Assembly: GCF_963666675.1 (NCBI RefSeq)
Contig: NZ_OY762929.1
Coordinates: 5,738,001 to 5,802,000 of the forward strand
DNA from: an uncultured Desulfobacter sp.
GTDB taxonomy: Bacteria > Desulfobacterota > Desulfobacteria > Desulfobacterales > Desulfobacteraceae
DNA length: 64,000 nucleotides
Direction: 5' to 3'
Shown here: piece by piece, positions 36,626 to 46,219 of the stretch
Layout: every line of letters begins with the position of its first letter
Numbering within the stretch: position 1 is the first letter of the stretch
The notes under the pieces: model-generated
Databases searched by the model: none
What the model was told of the DNA's origin: nothing
The model's input: only the letters and a program-made list of their open reading frames with translations
Program-made: the position numbers and the translations under genes

Positions 36626-37103
36626 AGAAGGGGTTTCGGCGGTGCAAGCCCCATTTCCTACCCAAGATTGGGATGCCATGGTGTGGCTCAACCAGGATAT
36701 CGGCATACCTGTCATCGCATTTGAAGCCGAAAGCCGTCTGGAAATTTTCAGGGCATTGCTCGATCGAGGGACTTTGGGGATCATTCAATTCTCCTGTATT
36801 GCCGTGGGAGGCATTTCGGCCTCGCTAAAACTGCTCGAACTGGCACAGCAATACTCAGGACCTGTAACCTTGCAGTGCTCATCCACTTTTTTCGCGGAAG
36901 CGGTTACCATGCAACTGGCAGCGTGTTCCGACCGGATTGTTCATATCGAATTGCACCAGTTTCACACCACCTTCTATGACCTGGCCCCGTCAAGTAGAAT
37001 AACGCCGACAAAAGGCCGCGTAAAACGCCATTAAGGCAGCGGTGTTGGTTTCACGCCGCCCATAAAAGAATTGGTCAAACTGGCCGCAATCGGACAAGCA
37101 TGA
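36600..37103 (+). pseudogene. Enolase-superfamily (mandelate racemase-like) C-terminal remnant
   Basis: Residues APFPTQDWDAMVWLNQDIGI, then PVIAFEAESRLEIFRALLDR, GIIQFSCIAVGGISASLKLL and a closing HIELHQFHTTF match the second half of the barrel of mandelate racemase/muconate cycloisomerase enzymes: E-x-P, then the GE-like loop, then the D/Q-x5-G-G-I strand. The expected end (GVGFTPPIKELVKLAAIG, to a stop at 37103) is in another frame. The N-terminal half is absent. Together with the TctC piece, this marks an ancient catabolic locus. Confidence 0.6.
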
Positions 37104-37342
37104 ATCGATGGTCTTTCTTATGGTCCATCGAAAAAAGATATGTAAAAATTCATAAAAGAATTATGGCTGTTTTCTTAGGATCAATTTGGCGGGGAAGGAA
37201 TCGCCAATTGACAAAAATTTGAACAGTGATATAAAATATATAATTCAAAATTGTAAGCGGATTGATAATGATATCCCTTTTGATAATCGCCACCATATGA
37301 GAACCCATCTGCGCCGGCGCTCATTCTAAAAATCGAGGTAAC

Positions 37343-37822
37343 ATGGAACACATCGTAGGTGTAGCAGATATGAAAGTCAGCAACCGGACCGGTGATACCA
37401 TTGTGACATACTCGCTTGGTTCATGCATCGGGGTTGCCATATATGATCCCCAGGCCAAAGTCGGCGGGATACTTCACTATATGCTGCCGAACTCCGCCAT
37501 TGACGACAAAAAAGCAAAAAATAATCCATTCTTGTTCGCGGATACCGGTATCCCTGAGCTGCTCAATCAAGTACATGCGCTGGGAGCTGAAAAATCCAGA
37601 CTCCGGGTTTTCGCTGCAGGCGGCGCTGAAATCATGGAGCAAGAAGGCATTTTTAATCTGGGCAGACAAAACTATTCGGCACTGATGCAGATATTGAACC
37701 AACATCATATTCCCATCTGGAAACAGGCTGTGGGGGGGTATTCAAACCGAACTATAAAATTGGAAATCGCCTCCGGAAATATTTATCTGAATACATCCGG
37801 ATTGGGGGAGGTGCAGTTATGA
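37343..37822 (+). CDS. cheD: CheD chemoreceptor glutamine deamidase
   Basis: The 159-residue protein begins MEHIVGVADMKVSNRTGDTI and has the catalytic cysteine in SLGSCIGV (C28), histidine in GILHYMLPN (H45) and threonine T22, with RVFAAGGAEIM in the middle. CheD converts glutamines of methyl-accepting chemotaxis proteins to glutamates and interacts with CheC. Length is normal. It overlaps the downstream HDOD gene by ATGA, so the two are translated together; no other chemotaxis gene is in the window. GAGG lies 5 bases before the ATG. Confidence 0.95.
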   Translation: MEHIVGVADMKVSNRTGDTIVTYSLGSCIGVAIYDPQAKVGGILHYMLPNSAIDDKKAKNNPFLFADTGIPELLNQVHALGAEKSRLRVFAAGGAEIMEQEGIFNLGRQNYSALMQILNQHHIPIWKQAVGGYSNRTIKLEIASGNIYLNTSGLGEVQL

Positions 37823-38667
37823 CCAGCCTGCAAGAACTGATCAAGGAAATAAAAAATTTAAAGCCCATCCCTGCCGTGGTCACCTCCCTTCTGGGTATCG
37901 TCGATGACCCCAATGCATCCATGAAAGACATCACCAAAATCATCCAGTACGATCCAGCCATCACCGCAGACGTCCTTCGAACAGCCAATTCCGCATACTT
38001 TGGGTTGAAACACCCGGCTGAAACCATCCAGGAAGCCGCCACCATGATCGGCACGGATCGACTTGTGGACCTGGTCATGCTGAAGATAAGCGCCCAGGTG
38101 ACCAAAGGCATCCAGCAAGGGTACGATCTGCACGAGGGCGCATTGTGGAAATATTCCGTATCGTCCGCCCTCATTGCAAAACAGGTGGCCAACCAATTGG
38201 ACCTATCCAATAAAAACTACATATTCACCGCCTCGCTTCTTAAAGATATAGGTAAAACCGTCCTGGATAGATTTGTCCGGGATACCTTTGAACAAATATA
38301 CAACCTGGTGATCAATGAAAACTTCAGTTTTATGGAGGCGGAAAAACAGATTATCGGCGTAAACCATGCCGAACTTGGGGGCATGATTGCCAAAATGTGG
38401 AAGTTCTCCCCTAAAATGGTCGGTATCATCCGCAACCATCATCTCACCTGCGAAACCATGGTCAGGGACAAGGATATCGCCGTGGTCTATCTGGCCGACT
38501 GCATATGCATGATGATGGGCATGGGGGTTGGGGCGGACGGACTTGCGTATCGATTCCACCGGCAGGCCATGGAGTACATCGGCATTTCAGCCGAAGATAC
38601 ATTAAAAATCATTGCGGAGTTCACCTGCCATATGGGAGAAGTGGAAGCCATGTTAAATGTTGCCTGA
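37819..38667 (+). CDS. HDOD domain signalling protein
   Basis: The 282-residue protein begins TSLQELIKEIKNLKPIPAVV and contains the HDOD pattern: IIQYDPAITADVLRTANSAY, IGTDRLVDLVMLKISAQV, LWKYSVSSALIAKQVA, FTASLLKDIGKTVLDRFV, and IIRNHHLTCE. The HD-like histidine-aspartate pair is partly replaced (LLKDIGK where LLHDIGK would be HD-GYP-like), as usual for HDOD proteins, which are non-catalytic signalling modules. Coupled to cheD, so a chemotaxis- or motility-linked role is likely. Confidence 0.9.
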   Translation: MTSLQELIKEIKNLKPIPAVVTSLLGIVDDPNASMKDITKIIQYDPAITADVLRTANSAYFGLKHPAETIQEAATMIGTDRLVDLVMLKISAQVTKGIQQGYDLHEGALWKYSVSSALIAKQVANQLDLSNKNYIFTASLLKDIGKTVLDRFVRDTFEQIYNLVINENFSFMEAEKQIIGVNHAELGGMIAKMWKFSPKMVGIIRNHHLTCETMVRDKDIAVVYLADCICMMMGMGVGADGLAYRFHRQAMEYIGISAEDTLKIIAEFTCHMGEVEAMLNVA

Positions 38668-38679
38668 ATATTTGATCTA

Positions 38680-38728
38680 ACAGCCATGGGCCGAACCTGA
38701 GAGAAACCAGGCCGGCCCGTGGCTGTTT
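38680..38728. terminator. Terminator between the cheD operon and hisHF
   Basis: ACAGCCATGGGCCG pairs with CGGCCCGTGGCTGT, with one non-Watson-Crick pair, around a loop of about 20 bases; TTTTAGTTTT follows on the plus strand, and the minus strand side also has a T-containing stretch. It separates two convergent transcripts and could serve both. Confidence 0.75.
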
Positions 38729-38743
38729 TAGTTTTATCTGAAG

Positions 38744-40335
38744 TTACTTTCGCACCTCAATGCCCTGCTCGGCAAGATGTTGTTTCACCGACTGAATGGG
38801 CACTTCCTCCCGATGGAAAATACCTGCGGCCAATGCCGCTTCCGCCTTTGTACCTTCAAAAACTTCGACAAAATGCCGTTCACACCCGGCACCGGACGAC
38901 GCAATCACCGGAATGGTGACATTGCTGCGCACGGCATTGATCAGGTCCAGATCAAATCCAGAGTTTGTCCCGTCTTTATCTATACAGTTGAGCAAAATTT
39001 CACCGGCCCCCAGTTCTTCACAGGCCTTTGCCAGGGCCACGGCATCAAGATCCATGGCTTTCCGGCCGCCGCTCACCGTGCACTGGTACCAGCAGAACGC
39101 TTCACCGTTGGGACCTTTTTCACCGGATGTCACTTGGACCACATGGTGTTTGGAGGCCTCTTCCGGGCTGTTCACCCACACCCGTTGGGGATCAACAGAG
39201 ATCACCACAGCCTGGGCCCCGTAGACCCGTGAGATCTCTTCAATGGCTGATTTCTTTGTTTTCTGCCCGGACTCAAGGTATGCCATGGCGATATTCACCG
39301 CATCAGATCCAATGGAAATTTTATCCGCACCGGCCCTGAAATACCGGGCCGCGACATCCAGGGAAGAATAGTGTTGACCCTGGGCATCGGTAAATTCCCG
39401 GATACCGCCGCCGATGGTCAAGGGCACAAACACCTGCTTTGAGGTCTCTTCCAGGACCTTGAGCATGGGCATATCCTCCAGGGGGAACTCCCTGAATCCT
39501 GTGATATTTAAAAAGGTGATTTCGTCGGCGCCCTGCTCGTAATATTTTTTGGCCAATGCCACGGGTTTACCCAAATTTCTGACACTGCCCGCTTCCCTGA
39601 CGTCGTACTGATCCCCCTTGGTAACCACCAGATCCCCATTGTCGTTGGACCGGACATCGAGACAAGCAATGACCCTTTTTGACAGACCTTTGGCCGGTAT
39701 GTCCGCAGGCCCCCGGGCCTTCAAACTGTCGGAATGGATAAAATTATCAAGCAATTTCATACCGGCTGCCCCGCTTTTTTCCGGATGGAACTGGGTGCCG
39801 ATCACATTGCCCTGCTGGACAGCCGAAGCATAGGGATAGTCATAGGTGGTGGTGGTCAAAATGACATCGGATTCTCGGGCACGATATGGTAAGAGTGGAC
39901 AAAATAAAATTTGGTATCCGGCGCCACCCCGTCGAGAAAAGGGGAATCCTGCTTGATGTGGATGCCGTTCCACCCGATATGCGGCACGGACAGCTCCGTT
40001 CTAAAGCGTTTCACCCGGCCCTTGAAAAATGCGATGCTCTCGTTGGTGGAGACCAGTTCTTCTTCACTGCCTTCAAACAGGGCCTGCATGCCCACACAGA
40101 TCCCTAAAAACGGCCGGTCAGCGTTGAGATATTGGCGCAGGGGCTCAACAAACCCGCGCTCATGAAGGATTTCAAGCATGGCCCCGTAATTTCCCACACC
40201 GGGGAAAATCAGCCTTTCAGCTGCCAGGATATCTTCAGGTTTCTCAACCATTTTAATGCTGCCGCCCATCTTTTCCACTGCATTGATCAGGCTGCGGACA
40301 TTACCGGCCCCATAGTCTAATACGGTAATCTTCAT
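38744..40335 (-). pseudogene. hisHF: Fused imidazole glycerol phosphate synthase (HisH-HisF, eukaryote-like HIS7 layout), one frameshift
   Basis: The first frame, MKITVLDYGAGNVRSLINAV ... RPFLGICVGMQALFEGS with nucleophile C80, is a HisH glutaminase running to FVHSYHIVPENP. The second frame continues SDVILTTTTYDYPYASAVQQ, GTQFHPEKSG (catalytic H and E), then a HisF cyclase: SKRVIACLDVRSNDNGDLVV, TFLNITGFREFP, LTIGGGIREFTD, GADKISIGSDAVN, ASSGAG. Fusion in one polypeptide with the insertions in HisF is the HIS7 arrangement of fungi and plants, present in a few bacteria. The frames join if one base is added near 39871. It would make imidazole-glycerol phosphate and AICAR in histidine synthesis. 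Confidence 0.88.
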
Positions 40336-40339
40336 AATT

Positions 40340-40435
40340 TTATTCCAGCCGCGCTTTTTTCATTAACATCCATGCTGCGCCCAAAGGCAGCAAAATAGAA
40401 AAGATAACCAATTCCCCCATGGGTGTCCAGTTCAT
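40340..40435 (-). CDS. Possible small membrane protein upstream of hisHF
   Basis: A 31-residue frame reads MNWTPMGELVIFSILLPLGA and ends KKARLE. It has one hydrophobic helix and a basic end, and stops 4 bases before the hisHF start, so it could be translated from the same message. The ribosome site is weak. It may be a real leader or small protein, or chance. Confidence 0.35.
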   Translation of the reverse strand: MNWTPMGELVIFSILLPLGAAWMLMKKARLE

Positions 40436-40443
40436 TTTGAGGA

Positions 40444-40605
40444 TCACTCCGGGTTACCCTCATGTAAAGTGGTGACGTTATGGTTTGTCACGACATCGAC
40501 TGTGCCCAGAAGAAACACCCCGGTGCAGACAGACGCCGTATACTTTGCCTCTTTGGACTTATTCTTAATCCACTCCAGGTCATGGGGCTTTTGTATCAAT
40601 TTAAT
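40444..40605 (-). pseudogene. DJ-1/PfpI-family fragment
   Basis: The frame HDLEWIKNKSKEAKYTASVC and TGVFLLGTVDVVTNHNVTTL contains the nucleophile-elbow motif of DJ-1/PfpI proteins (A-S-V-C-T-G-x-F-L-L followed by a T-T-H-like strand, here TTLHEG). The N-terminal half and the rest of the C-terminus are missing, with a stop at 40444. From 40606 to 40734 nothing is recognised. Confidence 0.5.
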
Positions 40606-40734
40606 CCAAGATGCTCAAATCACATTGAAAATATCAATTTTTATCGGTATCATTAGACATCAACACCGTTACCATATTTGAATCTCTCCACAACGATGCG
40701 AAATTAGACCGGTGCGGCCATCTTACCGTAATTA

Positions 40735-43701
40735 TTGATTTTTCAAATTAATATGAAACATTACAAACAAATAGTCATTGTGGTTAAATGTGATGACACC
40801 AACGACGTTGTCTCGGATATTTTATCAGACCAGAAATTTGATATCATAAATACAACAAAAGATGACAACGTTTTAAAATTGGTCAGTTCAACACACCCGG
40901 ATCTTGTTCTGATAGACATTGAAAATTTCAATGATAGTGGAATAAAATTGTGCCGGTCTTTAAAAGCATCAGATGCAACAAGTGATGCGGCTGTTATTAT
41001 TGTTTCGGGCCCCCCTGAAGCTAAAGATAAAGAAAATGCCTTTAAAGCAGGTTGTCATGACTTTATCACCAAGCCCTATTCTTCCTCGGAGTTACTTGTT
41101 CGAATTAATAATTGTTTATTAAATCAAATGTATTTAAAGAGTTGTGAGCATCAAGTGGATGCCCGTGGTAAAGGCCATGGGCCGGCCGGGTCTATCAACG
41201 CCCGGGAGCAACCCACGACAAACCATAAAAGTAATGAAGAAGGACTCCTTGAACATCGAAACTTTCTTCAAACCATCATCGACGGTGTCAATGACGGTTT
41301 GATGGTGATAAACCGAGATTATACCCTAGCTTATGCAAACAAGGCTGCTTTGGATCTTCACAAAAAGCAAGGCGTGGAACCGGCCACGACCTGCTATCAG
41401 CTTTCCCATGCCCAAAATTTTCCCTGCACAGGCCTGGAACATATTTGTCCCCTAAAAGAAGTTATAAACTCTAAGATGCCGGAAGAGGTTGAGCACATTC
41501 ACCGGGACAGTCACGGCAGAAAACGGTCAATTGAAATCTCGTGCACCCCTATATTAGATCAAAATGGTGACGTGGCCCAGATGATAGAACTCTTTCGGGA
41601 TGTCACCGAACGAAAACAGGGGGAACAACTCAGGGACACTCAGGTGAGGTTGTCTGAATTAGCCATTGATTATACCCCAAAAGAACTCCTTCAGGCATTT
41701 TTAGATGAAGCTGAAAAAATCACTGACAGTAAAATCGGATTTTTGCTTTTCATAGACGAAGAACGTTCCCTATCCACATTGCAGGTTTGGTCAACCAACA
41801 CGGTTGACAATTTGTGCAGCACCAGGCAGGAAATGGGCCATTCAACTATGGAAAAGGCCGGTGTCTGGGCAGATTGTTTAAGACAAAGAGGTATTATAAT
41901 CCACAACGATTACGCATCGCTGCAATATAAAAAAGGCCTGCCCGAGGGCCATGTTCCCATTAAAAGAGAACTGGTTGTGCCTGTATTTCGAAATGATCAA
42001 ATCGTTGCCGTTTTAGGGGTTGGAAATCGAAAGTTTGATTATGAAGATAAAGACGGAGAACTCTTGACATCCCTTGCCCATATGGCCTGGGACATTATTT
42101 CGCATAAACAGATAGAAGAAAATCTGAAAGCATCTGAAGCGCGATTTTCAAAACTGTTTTTTTCCAGCCCCGATGCAACGATTCTGCTTCGGCGATCAAA
42201 CAGCAGGATCATAGATATCAATGTCGCATTTGAAAGAATCTTTGGATATACAAGAAAATTCTGCATTGATAAAAGCATTCAAAGACTCGGACACTGGATC
42301 GACGAAAGTAAATATCACTTGATCCTGGAGAGGTTACAAAGCGGCCATACTGTCCAAGGGCTTGAAATCGTATGCCAACGCTCTTCCGGGGACGAATTTG
42401 ATGCCTCCATATCCTGTGACATCACAGCAATAGAGCAGGAAGACCACCTCATTGCCATTATCAGGGATATCAGCGGACGGAAGGCTGCCGAGAAGGAAAA
42501 AAAAGCGTTGGAAAATCAACTCCAGCAATCCAGGAAGATGGAATCCATCGGCACCCTTGCCGGAGGGATCGCCCATGATTTCAACGATATCCTGTCAGCA
42601 ATCATGGGCTATACCCAATTGGTTATGAAATCTGTTCCTGATACAAGTAAAAACCATCAAAGACTTGACAATATACTCACGGCAAGTCAACGGGCAAGTG
42701 ATCTGGTCGAACAGATCCTTACATTCAGCCGTAATGATGTTCAGGACCTTAAACCCTTAAGAATTCAGCTCATCATAAAAGAAGCGTTGAAGTTGTTGAA
42801 ATCATCCATACCTGCTACAATCAGTTTTAAGCAAAATATAAGCAATGACTGCGGCCTGGTTTTGGCGAATCCGACACAAATTCATCAAATCATAATGAAC
42901 AGTTGTACAAATGCATATCAGGCCATGAAATTTACCGGTGGCATTTTAAGCGTATCACTGCAACAGGTTGAACTGAAGCCGGAAGACATCGTGACCAAGC
43001 CTCACCTGAGACCCGGTTCGTATGCCCAAATATCCATCAACGATAATGGCCCCGGAATACCCAAAAAAATTCTGGACAGGATTTTTGAGCCATACTTTAC
43101 AACCAAAGAGAAAGGCGAAGGCACCGGGTTGGGCCTTTCGACGGAGCATGGCATTGTTACCGGGCTGAAAGGAGACATCAGCGTCTACAGCGACCCCGGA
43201 AACCAAACCACGTTTCAAATTGTTTTACCTGTGGTTCGCGCTTGGGAAAACGACGATCAAAACAAACTATATCAAGAGAATCCCCAAGGAAACGAACGGA
43301 TACTTTTTGTTGATGATGAAGAATTGCTGGCCGATGCAACCAAGTCGATTCTTGAAGGTATCGGATACCAGGTAACGGCCATGACAAACAGTATCGAAGC
43401 ATTTGAGTTGTTTCAAAATGCTCCGGATGAGTTTGATTTAATCATTACCGATATGACAATGCCGGGTATGACCGGTGATATGCTTGCCCAAAAAATACTT
43501 GAGGTAAAACCTGGGATACTGATTATTATCGCTACGGGACATAGCGATATTTTGAATCCACAAAAAGCGAAATCATTGGGTATCATAGGGTATTTGACAA
43601 AACCAACGCCCCTGAGGCATCTTGCAGAAGAGATCAGAAGATGCCTTGGCGGCGATAAAACCGGGATGAATAAAGACAATGGCAAATGTATTGATTGTTG
43701 A
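40735..43701 (+). CDS. Hybrid sensor histidine kinase (REC-PAS-GAF-PAS-HisKA-HATPase-REC)
   Basis: Domains in order: a degenerate receiver at about 7-120 (DLVLIDIENFNDSG); a PAS at 175-295 with a cysteine-rich C-H insert (CYQLSHAQNFPCTGLEHICP); a GAF at 305-455 (ADCLRQRGIIIHNDYAS); a PAS at 463-580; HisKA with IGTLAGGIAHDFNDILSAIM; HATPase with IIMNSCTNAYQAM, DNGPGIP and GTGLGLSTEHGIV; and a C-terminal receiver at 863-980 with LFVDDEELLAD and LIITDMTMPGM. The H-box asparagine of HDFNN is replaced by D. No membrane segment is present, so it is cytoplasmic. The start could be the ATG at 40753. It overlaps the regulator gene by 23 bases, so they are cotranscribed. Confidence 0.93.
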   Translation: MIFQINMKHYKQIVIVVKCDDTNDVVSDILSDQKFDIINTTKDDNVLKLVSSTHPDLVLIDIENFNDSGIKLCRSLKASDATSDAAVIIVSGPPEAKDKENAFKAGCHDFITKPYSSSELLVRINNCLLNQMYLKSCEHQVDARGKGHGPAGSINAREQPTTNHKSNEEGLLEHRNFLQTIIDGVNDGLMVINRDYTLAYANKAALDLHKKQGVEPATTCYQLSHAQNFPCTGLEHICPLKEVINSKMPEEVEHIHRDSHGRKRSIEISCTPILDQNGDVAQMIELFRDVTERKQGEQLRDTQVRLSELAIDYTPKELLQAFLDEAEKITDSKIGFLLFIDEERSLSTLQVWSTNTVDNLCSTRQEMGHSTMEKAGVWADCLRQRGIIIHNDYASLQYKKGLPEGHVPIKRELVVPVFRNDQIVAVLGVGNRKFDYEDKDGELLTSLAHMAWDIISHKQIEENLKASEARFSKLFFSSPDATILLRRSNSRIIDINVAFERIFGYTRKFCIDKSIQRLGHWIDESKYHLILERLQSGHTVQGLEIVCQRSSGDEFDASISCDITAIEQEDHLIAIIRDISGRKAAEKEKKALENQLQQSRKMESIGTLAGGIAHDFNDILSAIMGYTQLVMKSVPDTSKNHQRLDNILTASQRASDLVEQILTFSRNDVQDLKPLRIQLIIKEALKLLKSSIPATISFKQNISNDCGLVLANPTQIHQIIMNSCTNAYQAMKFTGGILSVSLQQVELKPEDIVTKPHLRPGSYAQISINDNGPGIPKKILDRIFEPYFTTKEKGEGTGLGLSTEHGIVTGLKGDISVYSDPGNQTTFQIVLPVVRAWENDDQNKLYQENPQGNERILFVDDEELLADATKSILEGIGYQVTAMTNSIEAFELFQNAPDEFDLIITDMTMPGMTGDMLAQKILEVKPGILIIIATGHSDILNPQKAKSLGIIGYLTKPTPLRHLAEEIRRCLGGDKTGMNKDNGKCIDC

Positions 43702-45130
43702 AGATGATCCCCACGTACGAGAGCTGTTGATTGAATCCCTCACACCTTATGACTATACGTTGATGGCGGCCGAAACACTGTCGGAATGCCGGACTCTGCT
43801 TTCTGTCGGAAAATTTGACCTTATCCTGCTTGATCTAAATCTCCCGGACGGAAACGGTATTGAAATACTGCCTGAGATCAGACAATCCCCCTCAACCCCG
43901 GAAGTGATCATCATCACTGCAGAAGGGAGTGCTGCCGGGGCAAAAACAGCCATGGACAATGAGGTCTGGGACTACATTCTCAAGCCTTTTTCCGAGCAGG
44001 AAATTCTACTGAACATCAAACGGGCACTGGAGTTCAGGGATTCTAAAAAAGCGCTGCAACGGACTGTCGAGACCGTCTTTAACCGATCCGAGATTATCGG
44101 CTCATCGCCCAAACTGACAACCTGTCTTAATCTGACTGCACAATGTGCAAGAAGCGATGCAGATGTTCTGATAACCGGCCCCACGGGGACAGGCAAGGAG
44201 CTTTTTGCCAATACCATTCATGAAAACAGTTCCCGCAAAAGCACCGGCCTTATTGTGGTGGATTGCGCGGCACTTCCGGAGCAATTGGTTGAATCGGTTT
44301 TATTCGGGAATGTAAAAGGCGCGTTTACCGGCGCGGATTCCCCCAGGGATGGTTTGATAAAAAAAGCTGACGGCGGTACGCTTTTTCTTGACGAAATCGG
44401 GGAACTTCCTTTGTTCATACAAAAGAAATTTTTACGGGTACTCCAGGAACGTAAATTTAAACAGGTCGGTGGCACAAAGGAGATCGCCAGCAATTTCAGG
44501 CTTATTTCAGCAACCAATAGAAATCTGGAAGAGATGGTAAAACAAGCTACGTTCAGAAGCGATCTTTTATACCGTATCAAAACCTTTCATATTGAACTGC
44601 CCCCATTAAAGGAATGCCGTGGGGATATCAAACCGCTGGCACTTCATTATATCCACAAATTGTGTGAACACCATGGCCTTGAGACCAAGGGATTTAAACC
44701 TGATTTTCTAAAAATCCTGGAATCCTACAACTGGCCCGGTAATATCCGGGAGCTGATCAACAGCCTGGAAAAAACAATTCTTGCCAATGTTGGCGCATCT
44801 ATTTTATATCCTAACCACCTGCCTCAAAACTTAAGACTGAATCATATTCAGACATCTATCCAAAACCAATCTAAACCCAATGAGAATCAAAAAAGAACCC
44901 GCCCTGCCATGGCGCAATTTTCTTTGAATCTGCCGGAGGAACTTTTCAATCCTGTTCAGTCACTCAAACAGGTAAAAAAGTATACCGCGGATGAGACGGA
45001 AAAACTCTATCTGGCGCATGTGATGAACCTGTCAAAGGGGGATTTGGAAAAAGCATCAAAATTGGCCGGTGTCAGCAAAAGCCGTCTGTATGCCCTATTG
45101 AAAACCCATCAGCCCCTCAGCAAGCCCTAA
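43679..45130 (+). CDS. Sigma-54-dependent NtrC-type response regulator
   Basis: Receiver domain MANVLIVEDDPHVRELLIES with phospho-acceptor in DLILLDLNLPDGNG; AAA+ core with Walker A TGPTGTGKELFANTI, an intact GAFTGA loop, Walker B GTLFLDEIGELP and FRSDLLYRIKTF; Fis-type helix-turn-helix DLEKASKLAGVSKSRLYALL at the end. It activates sigma-54 promoters when phosphorylated by its neighbour kinase. It is related to the regulator at 33195, and both follow PAS-type hybrid kinases, so the two systems may be old paralogues. Confidence 0.95.
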   Translation: MANVLIVEDDPHVRELLIESLTPYDYTLMAAETLSECRTLLSVGKFDLILLDLNLPDGNGIEILPEIRQSPSTPEVIIITAEGSAAGAKTAMDNEVWDYILKPFSEQEILLNIKRALEFRDSKKALQRTVETVFNRSEIIGSSPKLTTCLNLTAQCARSDADVLITGPTGTGKELFANTIHENSSRKSTGLIVVDCAALPEQLVESVLFGNVKGAFTGADSPRDGLIKKADGGTLFLDEIGELPLFIQKKFLRVLQERKFKQVGGTKEIASNFRLISATNRNLEEMVKQATFRSDLLYRIKTFHIELPPLKECRGDIKPLALHYIHKLCEHHGLETKGFKPDFLKILESYNWPGNIRELINSLEKTILANVGASILYPNHLPQNLRLNHIQTSIQNQSKPNENQKRTRPAMAQFSLNLPEELFNPVQSLKQVKKYTADETEKLYLAHVMNLSKGDLEKASKLAGVSKSRLYALLKTHQPLSKP

Positions 45131-45690
45131 GGGGTCACTCAAAAAACGTCGTAAAATTTTTGATTTTCGTATTATAAAATGCGAAATCATTGTATTTCCT
45201 AAGCCTCCCCGCCTACGCGTCAAACCATAACCATCTTAATTTAAAGCATTTTACGCTATATCACCAATTTGGCATAGCTCTTGATTATGTATTGTCAAAA
45301 TGAAACTCTAAACGATGAGGTTAGCTGTAGCGGCTCGGAATAAAAACGCCCAGGGCTCGGAATAATTCCGATTTTGGGCTCTGATTATACGTTACTACGA
45401 GGTAAGCTGGGCTCACATTATACGTTAATAGGCTCGGAATAATTGATTCGGGCTCGGAATAACTCAAACCGGGCTCACATTATGCGTTACTACAATCATA
45501 AAAGATTTTTCATCAAATTTGGAGTAGTGGAAGCGAAGCTGCTCTGAGCGGCAAAGTAGTTCTTAATCTGCTATTTTTATAGATAATCTTTTAGATTCAC
45601 TCTATCTGTTTTTACGGGAATTTACGGGTTGAGATGACCCAACGAGACTGAAACCGTAAATTCCTGTTCAAATGCTCCCGCTGGTCCAAG
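45131..45690. other. Intergenic region with a repeat cluster and a hairpin
   Basis: Apart from the repeat cluster at 45332-45493 and a hairpin at 45614-45667 (ACGGGAATTTACGG pairing with CCGTAAATTCCTGT, one mismatch), I see no gene. The hairpin stands directly before the truncated relE and may mark the break point. Confidence 0.5.
45332..45493. repeat. Cluster of seven GGGCTC-headed short repeats
   Basis: GGCTCGGAATAA occurs at about 45332, 45354, 45431 and 45451. A longer relative, GGGCTC[A/T][C/G]ATTAT[A/G]CGTTA, occurs at about 45376, 45409 and 45471; two of these continue CTAC. Spacing ranges from 19 to 33 bases, too irregular for CRISPR. Multiple short repeats of this kind resemble the repeated transposase-binding sites at the ends of IS21-type elements, or an iteron-like array. 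No transposase is adjacent. Confidence 0.7.
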
Positions 45691-45926
45691 GACTAAAAAA
45701 ACGTAAAACAGACAAGCCGTCGCTCGACCGGGTCCGGCAGATTATCCAAGACGTGGAAGAAGCTCAGGATATCCACGCCATCAGGAACCTTAAAAAGTTA
45801 AAGACCCAGGGCAGCCACTACCGTATCAGAATGGGTGACTACCGCCTGGGCCTTGTTATTGAAGAGGATACCGTCTGTTTTGTCAGGTTCCTGCATCGGG
45901 GTGAAATTTATAAGTATTTTCCTTAG
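45691..45926 (+). pseudogene. RelE-type toxin gene, 5'-truncated third copy
   Basis: From about LKKRKTDKPSLDRVRQIIQD to the end FVRFLHRGEIYKYFP it matches the RelE toxins at 54141-54410 and 62922-63191, with scattered amino acid changes (K/R, S/L, I/M, T/A). The first 12 codons and the whole antitoxin gene are missing. The 3' flank (TAGGTTGGTCAAATCTTAT) is shared with the copy at 63190. It is a remnant of an older element unit. Confidence 0.8.
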
Positions 45927-46029
45927 GTTGGTCAAATCTTATTTTTCAAGACCTGATCCACGCACACGAATTCTAATTCGAAGGAATAAACCATCGACAT
46001 GCCGGTGGTATGAACAATGGCTATACCAG

Positions 46030-46203
46030 TGATTAGTGTCGAGAATAAAGAAATCTCTTAGAATTAAGCAATGTGCTCAGCTAAAAGGTATAGATATCAT
46101 TGAGGTGCATGCGAAGTCCAACCATATTTACCTTTGCCTTTCGATCTCGCCCAAATATGCTGCGGCACACGTCATTGGCCTTTTGGAAGAAACAGGGATT
46201 TAA
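46030..46203 (+). pseudogene. IS200/RAYT-like Y1 transposase C-terminal remnant
   Basis: One frame reads CAQLKGIDIIEVHAKSNHIY then LCLSISPKYAAAHVIGLLEE, and stops. It resembles the end of the HUH domain in TnpA of IS200-type elements (E...DHVHL.V..PPKY....V.G.LK); the second catalytic histidine of H-x-H is replaced by Y. There is no start and no catalytic tyrosine helix, so it is dead. Two palindromes follow immediately. Confidence 0.55.
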
Positions 46204-46219
46204 TAACTAAAAAGGTAGT

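Noticed and set aside
45332..45493. CRISPR array
   Set aside because: Repeat units are only 12-19 bases, of two subtypes, with spacing from 19 to 33 bases, and no cas gene is nearby.
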